A program made the position numbers and the translations under genes. From NCBI RefSeq assembly GCF_000152945.2, contig NC_020830.1, forward strand, positions 1,178,001 through 1,242,000: a DNA stretch of 64,000 nt, written 5' to 3'. Below are positions 45,370 through 54,849 of this stretch, piece by piece (the stretch's first letter is position 1; each line of letters begins with the position of its first letter). Below the pieces are notes generated by a model that made no database searches, was not told where the DNA came from, and saw nothing but the letters and a program-made list of their open reading frames with translations. The DNA is from Polaribacter sp. MED152 (lineage in GTDB: Bacteria > Bacteroidota > Bacteroidia > Flavobacteriales > Flavobacteriaceae).

Positions 45370-46890
45370 ATGGCTATTTTAGGAAACATCATTAAAGGAG
45401 TAATTAATTTAACAGACAGTTTATCATCTGAAGTTGATCATGTAGAAGCTCAAGAGAAAATGTTAAGAACTTTACTTGAAACTGCGAAAGACACTCAATT
45501 TGGTAAAAAATACAATTTTAAAACTATTCTTTTAAGTGATGACATTTGCGAATCTTTTGCAGATGTAGTTCCTTATTTCGATTATAATAAAATTAACGAA
45601 AAATGGTGGCATAAATTACACGAAGGTCAAGTAGATGTAACTTGGCCAGGAACACCTTCTTACTTTGCCTTAAGTTCTGGAACTACAGGAAAAAGCAGTA
45701 AAAGAATTCCGGTTACAGATGCAATGATTGATGCCATAAAAAGCTCTGGAATTAAACAAGTACTTTCTTTAAATCATTTTAATTTACCATCAGACTTTTT
45801 CGAAAAAGAAATAATGATGCTGGGCAGTTCTACTGATTTAAAAGAAAAAGACGATCATTTAGAAGGAGAGATTAGCGGAATTAGTGCAAGTAATATTCCA
45901 TTTTGGTTTAAAGGATATTATAAACCAGGAGAAGAAATTGCAAAAATTGATGATTGGGATGATCGCGTTTTACATATCGCCCAAAATGCTAAAAGTTGGG
46001 ATATTGGAGCTTTAAGTGGAATACCTGCTTGGATTGAATTAATGTTACAAGAAGTTATTAAATATCACAATCTAAATAACATTCATGAAATTTGGCCTAA
46101 TTTGCAAGTGTACACATCAGGTGGAGTTGCATTTAGTCCTTATGAAAAAAGTTTTAAAGCGCTATTAGGTAAACCTGTAACTGTTATAGATACTTACCTA
46201 GCATCTGAAGGATATATAGCTACACAAACCAGACCAGAAACTGATGCTATGCAGTTGAATACCGAGAATGGTATATATTTTGAGTTTGTACCCATGAATC
46301 CTGATTATATTAAAGCGGATGGTTCAATAAAGAAAAATGCGCCTTCATTAACCTTAAAGGATGTTGAATTAGACCAAGATTATATTTTAATTATCAGCAC
46401 AGTTAGTGGTGCTTGGCGTTATTTAATTGGCGACACAATTGCATTTACAAATATCGAAAAGGCCGAGATTAAAATTACAGGTAGAACAAAATTCTTCTTA
46501 AACACAGTAGGTTCTCAACTATCTGTAAATAAGATGGATGATGCCATGAAAAATCTAGAAGAAAAATTCAACACAAAAATCACAGAATATACCATTTGTG
46601 CAAAACGTTTTGAAGATGGCGAATTTTATCATTCTTGGTATATAGGTGCAGACATTAACGCTAATGATGAAGAAATTGCAAATTCATTAGATGAATTTTT
46701 AAAAGACGCGAATAAGAACTACAGAGTTGCCAGAAGCAAAGCTTTAAAAGGCGTTAAAGTAACTGTAATACCTGTAGACAAGTTTTATGCTTGGAGCGAT
46801 TTAAACAAGAAAAAAGGTGGCCAAGTAAAAATGGCGCGTGTAATGAAAGAAGATAAATTTAAAGAATGGGAAGAATTTGTAAACAACTAA
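45370..46890 (+). CDS. GH3-family acyl-adenylate amide synthetase-like protein
   Basis: 506 residues. It resembles the GH3 family (auxin-responsive in plants), whose members adenylate carboxylic acids and conjugate them to amines. Nucleotide motif ALSSGTTGKSSKRIPV (about 98-113), YTSGGVAFSPYE, SEGYIATQT, and KIHGR-like KITGRTKFFLNTVG. Bacterial substrates are unknown. Monocistronic, ending before a small orphan coding remnant and a terminator. Confidence 0.88.
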   Translation: MAILGNIIKGVINLTDSLSSEVDHVEAQEKMLRTLLETAKDTQFGKKYNFKTILLSDDICESFADVVPYFDYNKINEKWWHKLHEGQVDVTWPGTPSYFALSSGTTGKSSKRIPVTDAMIDAIKSSGIKQVLSLNHFNLPSDFFEKEIMMLGSSTDLKEKDDHLEGEISGISASNIPFWFKGYYKPGEEIAKIDDWDDRVLHIAQNAKSWDIGALSGIPAWIELMLQEVIKYHNLNNIHEIWPNLQVYTSGGVAFSPYEKSFKALLGKPVTVIDTYLASEGYIATQTRPETDAMQLNTENGIYFEFVPMNPDYIKADGSIKKNAPSLTLKDVELDQDYILIISTVSGAWRYLIGDTIAFTNIEKAEIKITGRTKFFLNTVGSQLSVNKMDDAMKNLEEKFNTKITEYTICAKRFEDGEFYHSWYIGADINANDEEIANSLDEFLKDANKNYRVARSKALKGVKVTVIPVDKFYAWSDLNKKKGGQVKMARVMKEDKFKEWEEFVNN

Positions 46891-46966
46891 TTTAGAACCA
46901 AAATATAACGTAGATGAGCAATTGGGTGAATTAGCAAAAAAAAGAATTAATGAGGAAGCCCTAGCT
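46883..46966 (+). other. Possible coding remnant (no start codon)
   Basis: A frame overlapping the GH3 stop encodes TNLEPKYNVDEQLGELAKKR then INEEALA and a stop. It reads like the end of a real protein but has no start and is closed upstream by TAA at 46880. It may be the decayed 3' end of a gene, or chance. Confidence 0.25.
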
Positions 46967-46989
46967 TAATCATTAATTTAATCTTAAGA

Positions 46990-47018
46990 AAAGCGACCTT
47001 AAATAGGTCGCTTTTTTT
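46990..47018 (+). terminator. Rho-independent terminator downstream of GH3
   Basis: A perfect 10-bp stem AAAGCGACCT / AGGTCGCTTT with a 5-nt loop and a T7 tail. Confidence 0.85.
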
Positions 47019-47138
47019 ATCCGTTTTTGTTATTCAATTAAAGAATTGTATCATTAAAAAGCTGTATTTTTAACTACACCACCAAATTAGTTTTAATCAT
47101 TTTAAATTAAAACCTAAATCACTCAAAAATAGTAATTT

Positions 47139-48401
47139 ATGTCTTTTGAACGCACTTTAGAGAAACTAAAAATACTAGCAGACGCTGCAAAATATGATGT
47201 TTCTTGTTCTTCAAGTGGTAGCAAAAGATCTAATAAAAATAAAGGTTTAGGAGATTCTACAGGAATGGGTATTTGCCATTCTTATACAGAAGATGGCAGA
47301 TGCGTTTCTTTACTAAAAATTCTATTAACCAATTACTGTATTTTCGATTGCGCTTATTGCGTTACTCGAAAAAGTAACGATGTAAAAAGAGCCGCTTTTA
47401 AAGTTCAAGAATTGGTTGATTTAACTATTAATTTCTATCGAAGAAATTATATTGAGGGTCTTTTTTTAAGTTCAGGTATTTTTAAAAGTGCAGATTATAC
47501 CATGGAACGTTTGGTAGCAGTTGCCAAAAAGTTAAGATTAGAAGAAAATTTCAATGGTTATATTCATTTAAAATCCATTCCTGGTGCTTCAGATGAATTA
47601 ATGCGTGAAGCAGGGTTGTACGCAGATAGATTAAGCGTAAATATTGAAATCCCTACAAAAAGCGGCTTAAAATTATTAGCTCCAGACAAGAATTTTGATG
47701 ATTTTATAAAACCTATGGAAAAGGTTAAAAATGAAATTATTCAATATAAAAGTGAAAAGAAAATTATAAAAAGTACACCCAAATATGCTCCTGCAGGCCA
47801 AAGTACACAAATGATTGTAGGTGCAAGTGGAGAGAATGATTTTCAAATTTTAAAAACGGCAGAACATTATTATAAAAACTTCAACTTAAAAAGAGTCTAT
47901 TATTCTGGCTATGTGCCAATTTCTTATGATGATAGATTACCTTCTATTGGAAGTAAAGTACCTATGTTGCGTGAAAATAGATTATATCAATCAGATTGGC
48001 TAACCCGTTTTTACGGATTTCAAACTAATGAAATTGTAAATCAAAATCACCAGCAATTAGACTTAGATATCGATCCTAAATTGAGTTGGGCTCTGCGCAA
48101 TTTGCACGAGTTTCCTGTGGATGTAAATAAGGCTGATAAAAGAATGTTGGCTAGAATTCCTGGAGTTGGTATGAAATCTGTATCTAAAATTTTAATGGCA
48201 AGAAAATACAGAAGGTTAAATTGGGATCATCTCAAAAAAATAGGAATTGCATTTAACAGAGCGCAATATTTTTTAGTTTGTGATAGCAATCTATTTGAAC
48301 GAAGAGATTTAACCGCAGAAAAAATTAAAGCAAATATTTTAAGAAATTCTAACAGTAAATACGATAAGTTACTTAGCCCTCAATTAAATCTTTTTAGCTA
48401 A
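47139..48401 (+). CDS. Putative DNA modification/repair radical SAM protein
   Basis: 420 residues. The radical SAM cluster motif CxxxCxxC is seen as YCIFDCAYCVTRK. The barrel includes LFLSSGIF and KYAPAGQSTQMIVGAS. The C-terminus carries a helix-hairpin-helix (ARIPGVGMKSVSKILMARKY), indicating DNA binding. It is always paired with a TIGR03915 protein in bacteria, as here (adjacent, no gap). The proposed role is DNA repair or base modification; the chemistry is not established. Confidence 0.92.
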   Translation: MSFERTLEKLKILADAAKYDVSCSSSGSKRSNKNKGLGDSTGMGICHSYTEDGRCVSLLKILLTNYCIFDCAYCVTRKSNDVKRAAFKVQELVDLTINFYRRNYIEGLFLSSGIFKSADYTMERLVAVAKKLRLEENFNGYIHLKSIPGASDELMREAGLYADRLSVNIEIPTKSGLKLLAPDKNFDDFIKPMEKVKNEIIQYKSEKKIIKSTPKYAPAGQSTQMIVGASGENDFQILKTAEHYYKNFNLKRVYYSGYVPISYDDRLPSIGSKVPMLRENRLYQSDWLTRFYGFQTNEIVNQNHQQLDLDIDPKLSWALRNLHEFPVDVNKADKRMLARIPGVGMKSVSKILMARKYRRLNWDHLKKIGIAFNRAQYFLVCDSNLFERRDLTAEKIKANILRNSNSKYDKLLSPQLNLFS

Positions 48402-49178
48402 ATGCAACCTAAAACTTTAATTTACGATGGTAGTTTTGAAGGTTTTTTATCTTGTGTTTTTTACGTTTTTGAATACAAATTACAACATGTAACCATTCAA
48501 AATGAGTTTGTACAACAAAATGATTTGTTTGCTGAACAGGAAATTATTAGTACAGATAAACAAAAGTCAGATCGTGTTTGGAAAGGCTTAAAAAGTAAAG
48601 CATCAATAAAATCATCTACTAAAATCTATTACGCGTTTTTAAGTGAACTACCTAAAGTAGAAAATGTATTGCTAGACTATATTCAATATATTTTTAACAG
48701 TACACAAAAAGTAGATACCGATTTTACGCAGCCCAGTGTTTTAAAAACCTCGCAAATTGCAAAAAATGTAAGCAGAGAAAAGCATAGAATGGAAGCTTTT
48801 GTTCGTTTTAAACTCACTAAAGACAACATTTATTTTGCAAATATTGAGCCCGATTTTAATGTTTTACCATTAATTGCAAAGCATTTTAAAAGCAGATATG
48901 CAGATCAAAAATGGGTTATTTACGATATTAAAAGAAATTATGGTTTGCATTACGATTTAAAATCCTTAGAGTTTATGAATATGGAATTCCCTAAGAATTT
49001 CGATTTTACGAAAACTGATACAGACTTTTTTAGTGATGAAGAATTTGATTTTCAAAAATTATGGCAAGACTATTTTGACAGCACAAATATTAAAGAACGT
49101 AAAAACATGAAATTGCATGTAAGACACGTTCCTAAACGTTATTGGAAATATTTAAGTGAAAAACAACCTAACTTATAA
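48402..49178 (+). CDS. TIGR03915 family putative DNA repair protein
   Basis: 258 residues, partner of the radical SAM protein. It starts with the family motif YDGSFEGFLSCVFYVFEYK. It also has SREKHRMEAFVRFKL and ends HVRHVPKRYWKYLSEK. Directly adjacent to the radical SAM gene, it forms the known two-gene module. Its stop interlocks with the opposite-strand gene (TTATAA), so the mRNAs overlap by 6 bp. Confidence 0.9.
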   Translation: MQPKTLIYDGSFEGFLSCVFYVFEYKLQHVTIQNEFVQQNDLFAEQEIISTDKQKSDRVWKGLKSKASIKSSTKIYYAFLSELPKVENVLLDYIQYIFNSTQKVDTDFTQPSVLKTSQIAKNVSREKHRMEAFVRFKLTKDNIYFANIEPDFNVLPLIAKHFKSRYADQKWVIYDIKRNYGLHYDLKSLEFMNMEFPKNFDFTKTDTDFFSDEEFDFQKLWQDYFDSTNIKERKNMKLHVRHVPKRYWKYLSEKQPNL

Positions 49179-50894
49179 TCTATCAACAAATCCCTTAGCC
49201 CAATCTTTAATTCTTGGCCCAAAGCATTCTAAGATAGCATCTACTCCAATAACACTTCCTTTTGCCAATCTTCCTAAAACAGCAATGGGAATTTCTCTAT
49301 TTTCATCATCTAAAACAATAGTAGCATCTGAATTTGTTTCTATACCCAACTTAGAATGCACAGGCTGTAATAGGTCATCATTTAATAAATTCATGATTAA
49401 TGGTGTTGTAACTTCTAGCAATTTAGGTGCACTTAAAACACTGTTTATAACAACCTCGCAATTTAATCTAGCATCACCTTTTTCAAACCTCCAATAATCT
49501 TTATGTGCAGTAATTTTTGGATCATCTACAAACCTAAAGTCTAAAATTTGAGCTTCATACAAGGCAATTAACTGCTGCATACTTTTTATGGGTGGCCCAT
49601 AAGAATACCTTTTCATCAATTCATCAAACTGAATGACATCTGCAAAAAGCGAGTCTTCCACTGCTGCATGCGAAAAAGCTGCATATAAAGTGGGCTGTAA
49701 ATGCCTAATTACTTGGCCAACACAAAAATCTAGAGAAATTTCAATTTCGTTGGCAGCCATGCTTACATAATTAGTTAGTAACGAAATAGTATTTCTTTCT
49801 GTATTTAACAAACACTCATGTTTATGCTTTTGATTTTCAAACCACATCAACAAGGTTTTTATTAAGTTTTCTGAAGAATCAGAACATTCAATCTTATTTT
49901 CTAATCTATTATAAACGGCCACTCCTATTTCAGCAAATAGTTCTTTTAAGAAGTTTGCATTTTCTGCTTTCAATTTTCCATTAGCATATTTTAATACAAC
50001 ATTTTTAAATCTTTCTTTTTGCTTTTTTGATGGGATAAATTGATGATCTATTTCTTCATTTAAAGGCTTAGGAACCATTGGCAAACCATCTAAAGAATAA
50101 GGTATAATTTTTTCAGCAACATTCTTAGAAGTAATGAATTTTGATGCAAATGTATTTTTATTCGAAATTTCAAACCTCCCTCCTTTTTCTATAGTTAAAG
50201 CTCTTACAGCATCTATCATTGCCAAACCAAAACCTCTAATTGCAATGTTTTTAGATTTACTTGTAGCATCTGATTTAATTATTTTATAAATCGGATACGT
50301 TTCAGAAAAGAAAGTTTTATTGCTTTCCAAACTATCCACTTCAAAAGATGTCAGGTCTTCAGAAAGTTTTGTTGGTTGATGACCTATGGTTAACAAAACC
50401 TCATCACTTTTATAGGTAGCTCCAGTCAAATCTACTAACTCAAAAATAGTATCTACACATTTAATTTGAGTTACAAAGGTTTTATGCAGTTTTACCAATT
50501 TGTGCTTTTGCAATATTTCTACAATTGATTGCGCTCTTTCTTTTAAATACTTTCCTATGTCTCTTCTTGGAGGGAATTGGTCTGGCAAATGTTTTAATGC
50601 TTCTTGTTCTTCTGCAGATAGTGAGTTGATGTAAGAAGGAAAAGCTGGTATTGTTAGGTTTTCAAAATTTATTTCTGGTCTTCCTTCCAAATTTCTAAGT
50701 GCTCTAACTGTAATATTGGTCCAGTTTACTGTAGATTGTTTTGTATTCCAAACTTGTCCTGCACCCAATTCATCTTCATTTTCAAATATGTGAACCTCTA
50801 TATCTGATTTATTTTTTTTAGATAGCTCTAAAAAAAGCATTTCTAGAGCATGTAATCCTCTAGGTCCAAAACCAATTATCGCTAACTTTTTCAT
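49173..50894 (-). CDS. FAD/NAD(P)-binding protein (NAD_binding_9 family)
   Basis: 573 residues. N-terminal dinucleotide motif IGFGPRGLHALEML (residues 6-19), ARALRNLEGRP-like VRALRNLEGRP, and the family DQFPPRRDIGKYL; the middle has NIAIRGFGLAMIDAVRALT. These define the FAD-NAD(P)-binding family related to lysine/ornithine monooxygenase-like proteins; no reaction is known. A perfect -7 element (TATTTTTG) sits at 50919-50926 on the minus strand. Convergent with the DNA-repair pair. Confidence 0.8.
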   Translation of the reverse strand: MKKLAIIGFGPRGLHALEMLFLELSKKNKSDIEVHIFENEDELGAGQVWNTKQSTVNWTNITVRALRNLEGRPEINFENLTIPAFPSYINSLSAEEQEALKHLPDQFPPRRDIGKYLKERAQSIVEILQKHKLVKLHKTFVTQIKCVDTIFELVDLTGATYKSDEVLLTIGHQPTKLSEDLTSFEVDSLESNKTFFSETYPIYKIIKSDATSKSKNIAIRGFGLAMIDAVRALTIEKGGRFEISNKNTFASKFITSKNVAEKIIPYSLDGLPMVPKPLNEEIDHQFIPSKKQKERFKNVVLKYANGKLKAENANFLKELFAEIGVAVYNRLENKIECSDSSENLIKTLLMWFENQKHKHECLLNTERNTISLLTNYVSMAANEIEISLDFCVGQVIRHLQPTLYAAFSHAAVEDSLFADVIQFDELMKRYSYGPPIKSMQQLIALYEAQILDFRFVDDPKITAHKDYWRFEKGDARLNCEVVINSVLSAPKLLEVTTPLIMNLLNDDLLQPVHSKLGIETNSDATIVLDDENREIPIAVLGRLAKGSVIGVDAILECFGPRIKDWAKGFVDRL

Positions 50895-50918
50895 GAATTT
50901 ATTTTAAGGAAAATTAAT

Positions 50919-50926
50919 CAAAAATA
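50919..50926 (-). promoter_or_regulatory. -7 element of the FAD/NAD(P)-binding gene
   Basis: Minus-strand TATTTTTG, perfect TAnnTTTG; predicted leader about 20 nt. Confidence 0.5.
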
Positions 50927-51084
50927 GCTGATACATTGTTAAGAAATTAACTCAATTCAGAATTAAATGAACGCATCTAAAAAAAAACCAAAATCCTCTG
51001 TAATCCTTTAAAATTAACACTTTTTTGTACTTCCTAATAAAATTTTTGAGCTCAAATTTTCTTAAATTAGAGGAAAATTTACAC

Positions 51085-52740
51085 ATGAAAATGAAAACAT
51101 CAGACTTTATAATTCAGGCTTTAGAAAATGAAGGCGTAGAATATATTTTTGGATTACCAGGAGAAGAAAATTTAGATTTGTTAGAGTCCATAAGAAAATC
51201 AGATCAAATAAAATTAATATTAACGAGACACGAACAAGGTGCAGGTTTTATGGCAGCCACTTATGGAAGGTTAACTGGTAAATCTGGAGTTTGTATGTCT
51301 ACATTAGGCCCAGGAGCAACAAATTTAATGACACCTGCTGCTTATGCGCAATTAGGTGCAATGCCAATGGTGATGCTTACAGGCCAAAAACCAATTAAAG
51401 AAAGTAAACAAGGTAAGTTTCAGATTGTAGATATTTTAGAAATGATGCAACCTTTAACCAAGTTCTCTAAGCAAATTACTTATGGTAAAAATTCTGGAGC
51501 TATTATAAGAGAGGCTTTTAGATTATCTCAAGAAGAAAGACCTGGTGGAGTTCATATAGAAATTCCTGAAGATGTTTGTAAAGAAGAAGTAGCAAAACCT
51601 CACTTTTTCAATATTGTACATTCTAAAATACCATCTGCAAACTTAGCATCTATTTCTAATGCAGAAAAAATGATTAGTGCAGCCAAAAAACCTTTATTGC
51701 TTATTGGTGCAAGCGCTAACAGAAAGAGGGCAAGTGAAGCACTTACCAAATTTGTAAACACCTTAAAAATTCCGTTTTTTAATACACAAATGGGTAAAGG
51801 AATTATTGATGAACGAAATGAATTGTATTTAGGAACTGCTGCACTTTCATCTAACGATTTTATACATGAAGCCATAGAAGAGGCTGATTTAATTATAAAT
51901 GTTGGTCATGACACAATAGAAAAGCCACCTTTTATTATGGATGCCAATGATAAAAGAAAAGTAATTCACATTAACTTTTTTGCAGCCGAAATTAACGAAG
52001 TGTATTTTCCTCAACTAAATGTTATTGGTGATATTGCTTATAGTATTGAAAAGCTGATAAATGAATTAAAACCTTGTGCTGGTCAATGGAACACAGATTT
52101 CTATTTAAACGTAAAGAAAAATGTTGCCAATCATTTATCAAAATATGAAGAGGATAATCGTTTTCCTATTTTACCTCAACGTTTGGTAAAAATTACAAGA
52201 GATATTTTAAAGGATGAAGATATTGTTACCCTAGATAATGGAATTTATAAAATTTGGTTCTCAAGAAATTATCCTGCTTACGCTCAAAATACGCTTTTGT
52301 TAGACAATGCTTTAGCAACAATGGGTGCTGGTTTTGCTTCTGCAATTATGGCCAAAGAATTATACCCAAATAAAAAGGTAGTTTCTGTAAATGGAGATGG
52401 TGGCTTTATGATGAATTCACAAGAACTAGAAACTGCCATTAGAATGCAATTAGATCTTGTAGTTATCATTTTAAATGATAACGCTTATGGAATGATTGAA
52501 TGGAAACAAGAAGGAGAAGGTTTCCCAAAATACGGGTTGGAATATCAAAATCCAGATTTTATAAAGTATGCAGAAAGTTTTGGTGCCCATGGTTACAGAC
52601 CAAAATCTGTAAAAGACTTTCAAGATATTTTTGAAAAAACTTTGAATACAAAAGGTGTTCATGTAATTGATTTGGCTGTAGATTACTCTTTAAATCATAA
52701 AATTTTAAACGTACTATTAAAAGAAAAAACTAAAAACTAG
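51085..52740 (+). CDS. Acetolactate synthase large subunit-like TPP enzyme
   Basis: 551 residues from ATG 51085 (ATG 51091 also possible). An upstream in-frame non-ATG start would add an unlikely AT-rich leader. Catalytic Glu region FGLPGEENLDLL (about 22-33). TPP/Mg motif GDGGFMMNSQELETA through NDNAYGMIEWKQ. It condenses pyruvate to acetolactate or acts on another 2-ketoacid. No small regulatory subunit is adjacent; instead a semialdehyde dehydrogenase follows after 4 bp, which argues for a catabolic role. Confidence 0.88.
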   Translation: MKMKTSDFIIQALENEGVEYIFGLPGEENLDLLESIRKSDQIKLILTRHEQGAGFMAATYGRLTGKSGVCMSTLGPGATNLMTPAAYAQLGAMPMVMLTGQKPIKESKQGKFQIVDILEMMQPLTKFSKQITYGKNSGAIIREAFRLSQEERPGGVHIEIPEDVCKEEVAKPHFFNIVHSKIPSANLASISNAEKMISAAKKPLLLIGASANRKRASEALTKFVNTLKIPFFNTQMGKGIIDERNELYLGTAALSSNDFIHEAIEEADLIINVGHDTIEKPPFIMDANDKRKVIHINFFAAEINEVYFPQLNVIGDIAYSIEKLINELKPCAGQWNTDFYLNVKKNVANHLSKYEEDNRFPILPQRLVKITRDILKDEDIVTLDNGIYKIWFSRNYPAYAQNTLLLDNALATMGAGFASAIMAKELYPNKKVVSVNGDGGFMMNSQELETAIRMQLDLVVIILNDNAYGMIEWKQEGEGFPKYGLEYQNPDFIKYAESFGAHGYRPKSVKDFQDIFEKTLNTKGVHVIDLAVDYSLNHKILNVLLKEKTKN

Positions 52741-52744
52741 ACTT

Positions 52745-54112
52745 ATGAAAAAAGTAACCACAATAAACCCTGCAACTGAAGAAGAGATTGCAAGCTATAA
52801 TAGATTAAATACAGAAGTAGCTTTAGCAAAAGTTAATAAAGCAAATGAGGCATATAAAAGTTGGAAGAAAACCTCTTTTGAAGAACGCTCTAGACTAATG
52901 AGCAAATTGGCTGATATCTTTGAAGAAAATAAAGAAGAATATGCGCAATTAGCAACTCAAGAAATGGGAAAAATGATAGGGCAATCTAGAAGTGAAATTG
53001 AAAAATGTGCAAGAATTTGTAGATATTATTCAGAAAATATTGATGAATTATTGGCTGATGAACCTATAGAAACTGAAGCTAAAAAGAGCTATGTTACTTA
53101 TCAATCATTAGGAGTTGTATTGGCTGTAATGCCTTGGAACTTTCCATTTTATCAAGTAATTCGTTTTGCTGCACCAGCAGTAATGACAGGTAATACAGGT
53201 GTTTTAAAACACGCTTCTAATGTGCAAGGTTGTGCATTTGCTTTAGAGGACGCTTTTAAAAAGGCTGGTTTTCCAGAGGGAGTTTTTACCAACTTAAATG
53301 TAGAATCAGATGATATTAAAGCCATTATAGAAGATAAAAATATTGTAGCTGTTACATTAACAGGTAGTGAACCTGCAGGAAGGTCTGTAGCAAAAATTGC
53401 AGGAGAAAACTTAAAGAAAACAGTATTGGAATTAGGAGGTAGTGATGCTTACATCATTTTAGACGATGCAGATTTAGAAAAAGCAACTGATTTAGCAACT
53501 TATGGTAGGCTTCAAAACAATGGTCAAACGTGTATTGCTGCAAAACGTTTTATAGTTTTAGAAGAAATTTATGATGATTTTCTAGCGCTTTTTACAAAAA
53601 AGATGAAAGAAGCTAAAATGGATGACCCCACCAATGAAGAGGCTTATTATGGGCCAATGGCTAGAGTAGATTTAAGAGACGAAATACATGAACAAGTAGA
53701 AAAAACAATCAAAGAAGGTGGTAAGCTAATATTGGGTGGTAAAGTCCCAAACCTAAAAGGTGCTTACTATCCTGCAACCATATTAGCCGATTTAAAGCCT
53801 GGAATGACTGCTTTTGATGAAGAATTATTTGGCCCTGTTGCTTCTGTAATTAAAGCAAAAAATGAAAAGGAAGCCATTGAATTAGCTAACAACTCAACCT
53901 TTGGTTTGGGTTCTGGAGTTGTAACTGGTAATTCTGAACGTGGAGAAAAAATTGCACTACAATTAGAGGCAGGAAATAGTTTTGTAAATAAACTAGTAGC
54001 TTCAGATCCAAGATTACCTTTTGGTGGAATTAAAAATAGTGGATATGGACGAGAATTATCAGACTTCGGAATTAAAGAATTTGTGAATACCAAATCCATT
54101 TGGATTGACTAA
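52745..54112 (+). CDS. NAD(P)-dependent succinate-semialdehyde dehydrogenase-like
   Basis: 455 residues, ALDH superfamily. Catalytic Cys in NNGQTCIAAKRF, Glu in VLELGGSDAYI, cofactor motif LTGSEPAGR, and MPWNFPFYQVIRFAAPA. Short SSADH proteins of this length are common in Bacteroidota. It oxidises succinate semialdehyde or a related aldehyde to the acid. Same operon as the acetolactate synthase-like gene, ending before a perfect terminator. Confidence 0.9.
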   Translation: MKKVTTINPATEEEIASYNRLNTEVALAKVNKANEAYKSWKKTSFEERSRLMSKLADIFEENKEEYAQLATQEMGKMIGQSRSEIEKCARICRYYSENIDELLADEPIETEAKKSYVTYQSLGVVLAVMPWNFPFYQVIRFAAPAVMTGNTGVLKHASNVQGCAFALEDAFKKAGFPEGVFTNLNVESDDIKAIIEDKNIVAVTLTGSEPAGRSVAKIAGENLKKTVLELGGSDAYIILDDADLEKATDLATYGRLQNNGQTCIAAKRFIVLEEIYDDFLALFTKKMKEAKMDDPTNEEAYYGPMARVDLRDEIHEQVEKTIKEGGKLILGGKVPNLKGAYYPATILADLKPGMTAFDEELFGPVASVIKAKNEKEAIELANNSTFGLGSGVVTGNSERGEKIALQLEAGNSFVNKLVASDPRLPFGGIKNSGYGRELSDFGIKEFVNTKSIWID

Positions 54113-54119
54113 TAACCAT

Positions 54120-54151
54120 AAAAAAACCTTTGCAATTGCAAAGGTTTTTTT
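54120..54151. terminator. Bidirectional terminator
   Basis: A perfect 32-bp palindrome (AAAAAAACCTTTGCAA and its complement) between convergent genes, flanked by A and T runs. Confidence 0.85.
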
Positions 54152-54171
54152 CTTTCTTAAATTTTAAAACA

Positions 54172-54747
54172 TTATAGTGCTTTTTCAATTTTTTCAGCCA
54201 TTTTATCTCTGTCTTCAACTAAGAACATAATTTCTTCAGGAGATAAATAATATTTACGCATTCGCTCTTTATATACCTCAGAAATTTCAGCATGATTCAA
54301 AATAAAGTTTTTTGTTTTTAAAATATATGATTCCATTTTATGTTTTACAGCAAAACTATCTGCAGCTCTCTCTGCTTCTACAATATGATTTTCAGAAAAC
54401 AAATATTTTAATCCAAACCAAATTAAGTTCAATTTACTTCGATCTTGGTAATCCATTATATGACCCAACTCATGACCTATCCAACCAATAAAAATATCAT
54501 CTGGTATATCTAGTGTTGAGAATTCTTTATCAGAAATTTTAAATTTTTTACTAATTAAAATTAAAAATTTACGTTTCTCTTTAGGTTTAAAAAAGCTATC
54601 AAAAGTAGGTCTAGCCTGCATTGTAGATTTTTTAATATTCTTCTTTATTTTAAACTCTATATATATATCATCCAGTTGAGGATAGTATTGCAAAGCCACT
54701 TCTACTCGCGTTCTAATTTCCTCAGGAATTATATGATTTTTATTCAT
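54172..54747 (-). CDS. HExxH metallopeptidase-like protein
   Basis: 191 residues. The zinc motif is HELGH at residues 92-96 in GWIGHELGHIMDY, and a downstream Glu lies in EAERAADSFAVKH, so it is a gluzincin-type peptidase core. No signal peptide or membrane helix is seen. It could process a cytoplasmic protein; the substrate is unknown. Divergent from the cytochrome c synthase gene. Confidence 0.78.
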   Translation of the reverse strand: MNKNHIIPEEIRTRVEVALQYYPQLDDIYIEFKIKKNIKKSTMQARPTFDSFFKPKEKRKFLILISKKFKISDKEFSTLDIPDDIFIGWIGHELGHIMDYQDRSKLNLIWFGLKYLFSENHIVEAERAADSFAVKHKMESYILKTKNFILNHAEISEVYKERMRKYYLSPEEIMFLVEDRDKMAEKIEKAL

Positions 54748-54812
54748 AATTTAAATTCATTTTTAATACTTAAATATAGGGTTATCTAGCCCTTTTTTTG
54801 TGCTTTTATGCT

Positions 54813-54820
54813 TAAATTTG
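54813..54820 (+). promoter_or_regulatory. -7 element of the cytochrome c synthase gene
   Basis: TAAATTTG, perfect TAnnTTTG; predicted start near 54826, about 24 nt before the ATG. Confidence 0.5.
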
Positions 54821-54849
54821 TAACTCTTATAAAAGCTTAATTTTTTCTT

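Noticed and set aside
51025..51084. Extended start of the acetolactate synthase-like protein
   Set aside because: No ATG, low-complexity AT-rich leader, and the family usually begins near MKTSDF.
54820..54826. GTAACTC before the cytochrome c synthase
   Set aside because: Single heptamer placed after, not before, the -7 element; no 11-bp partner.
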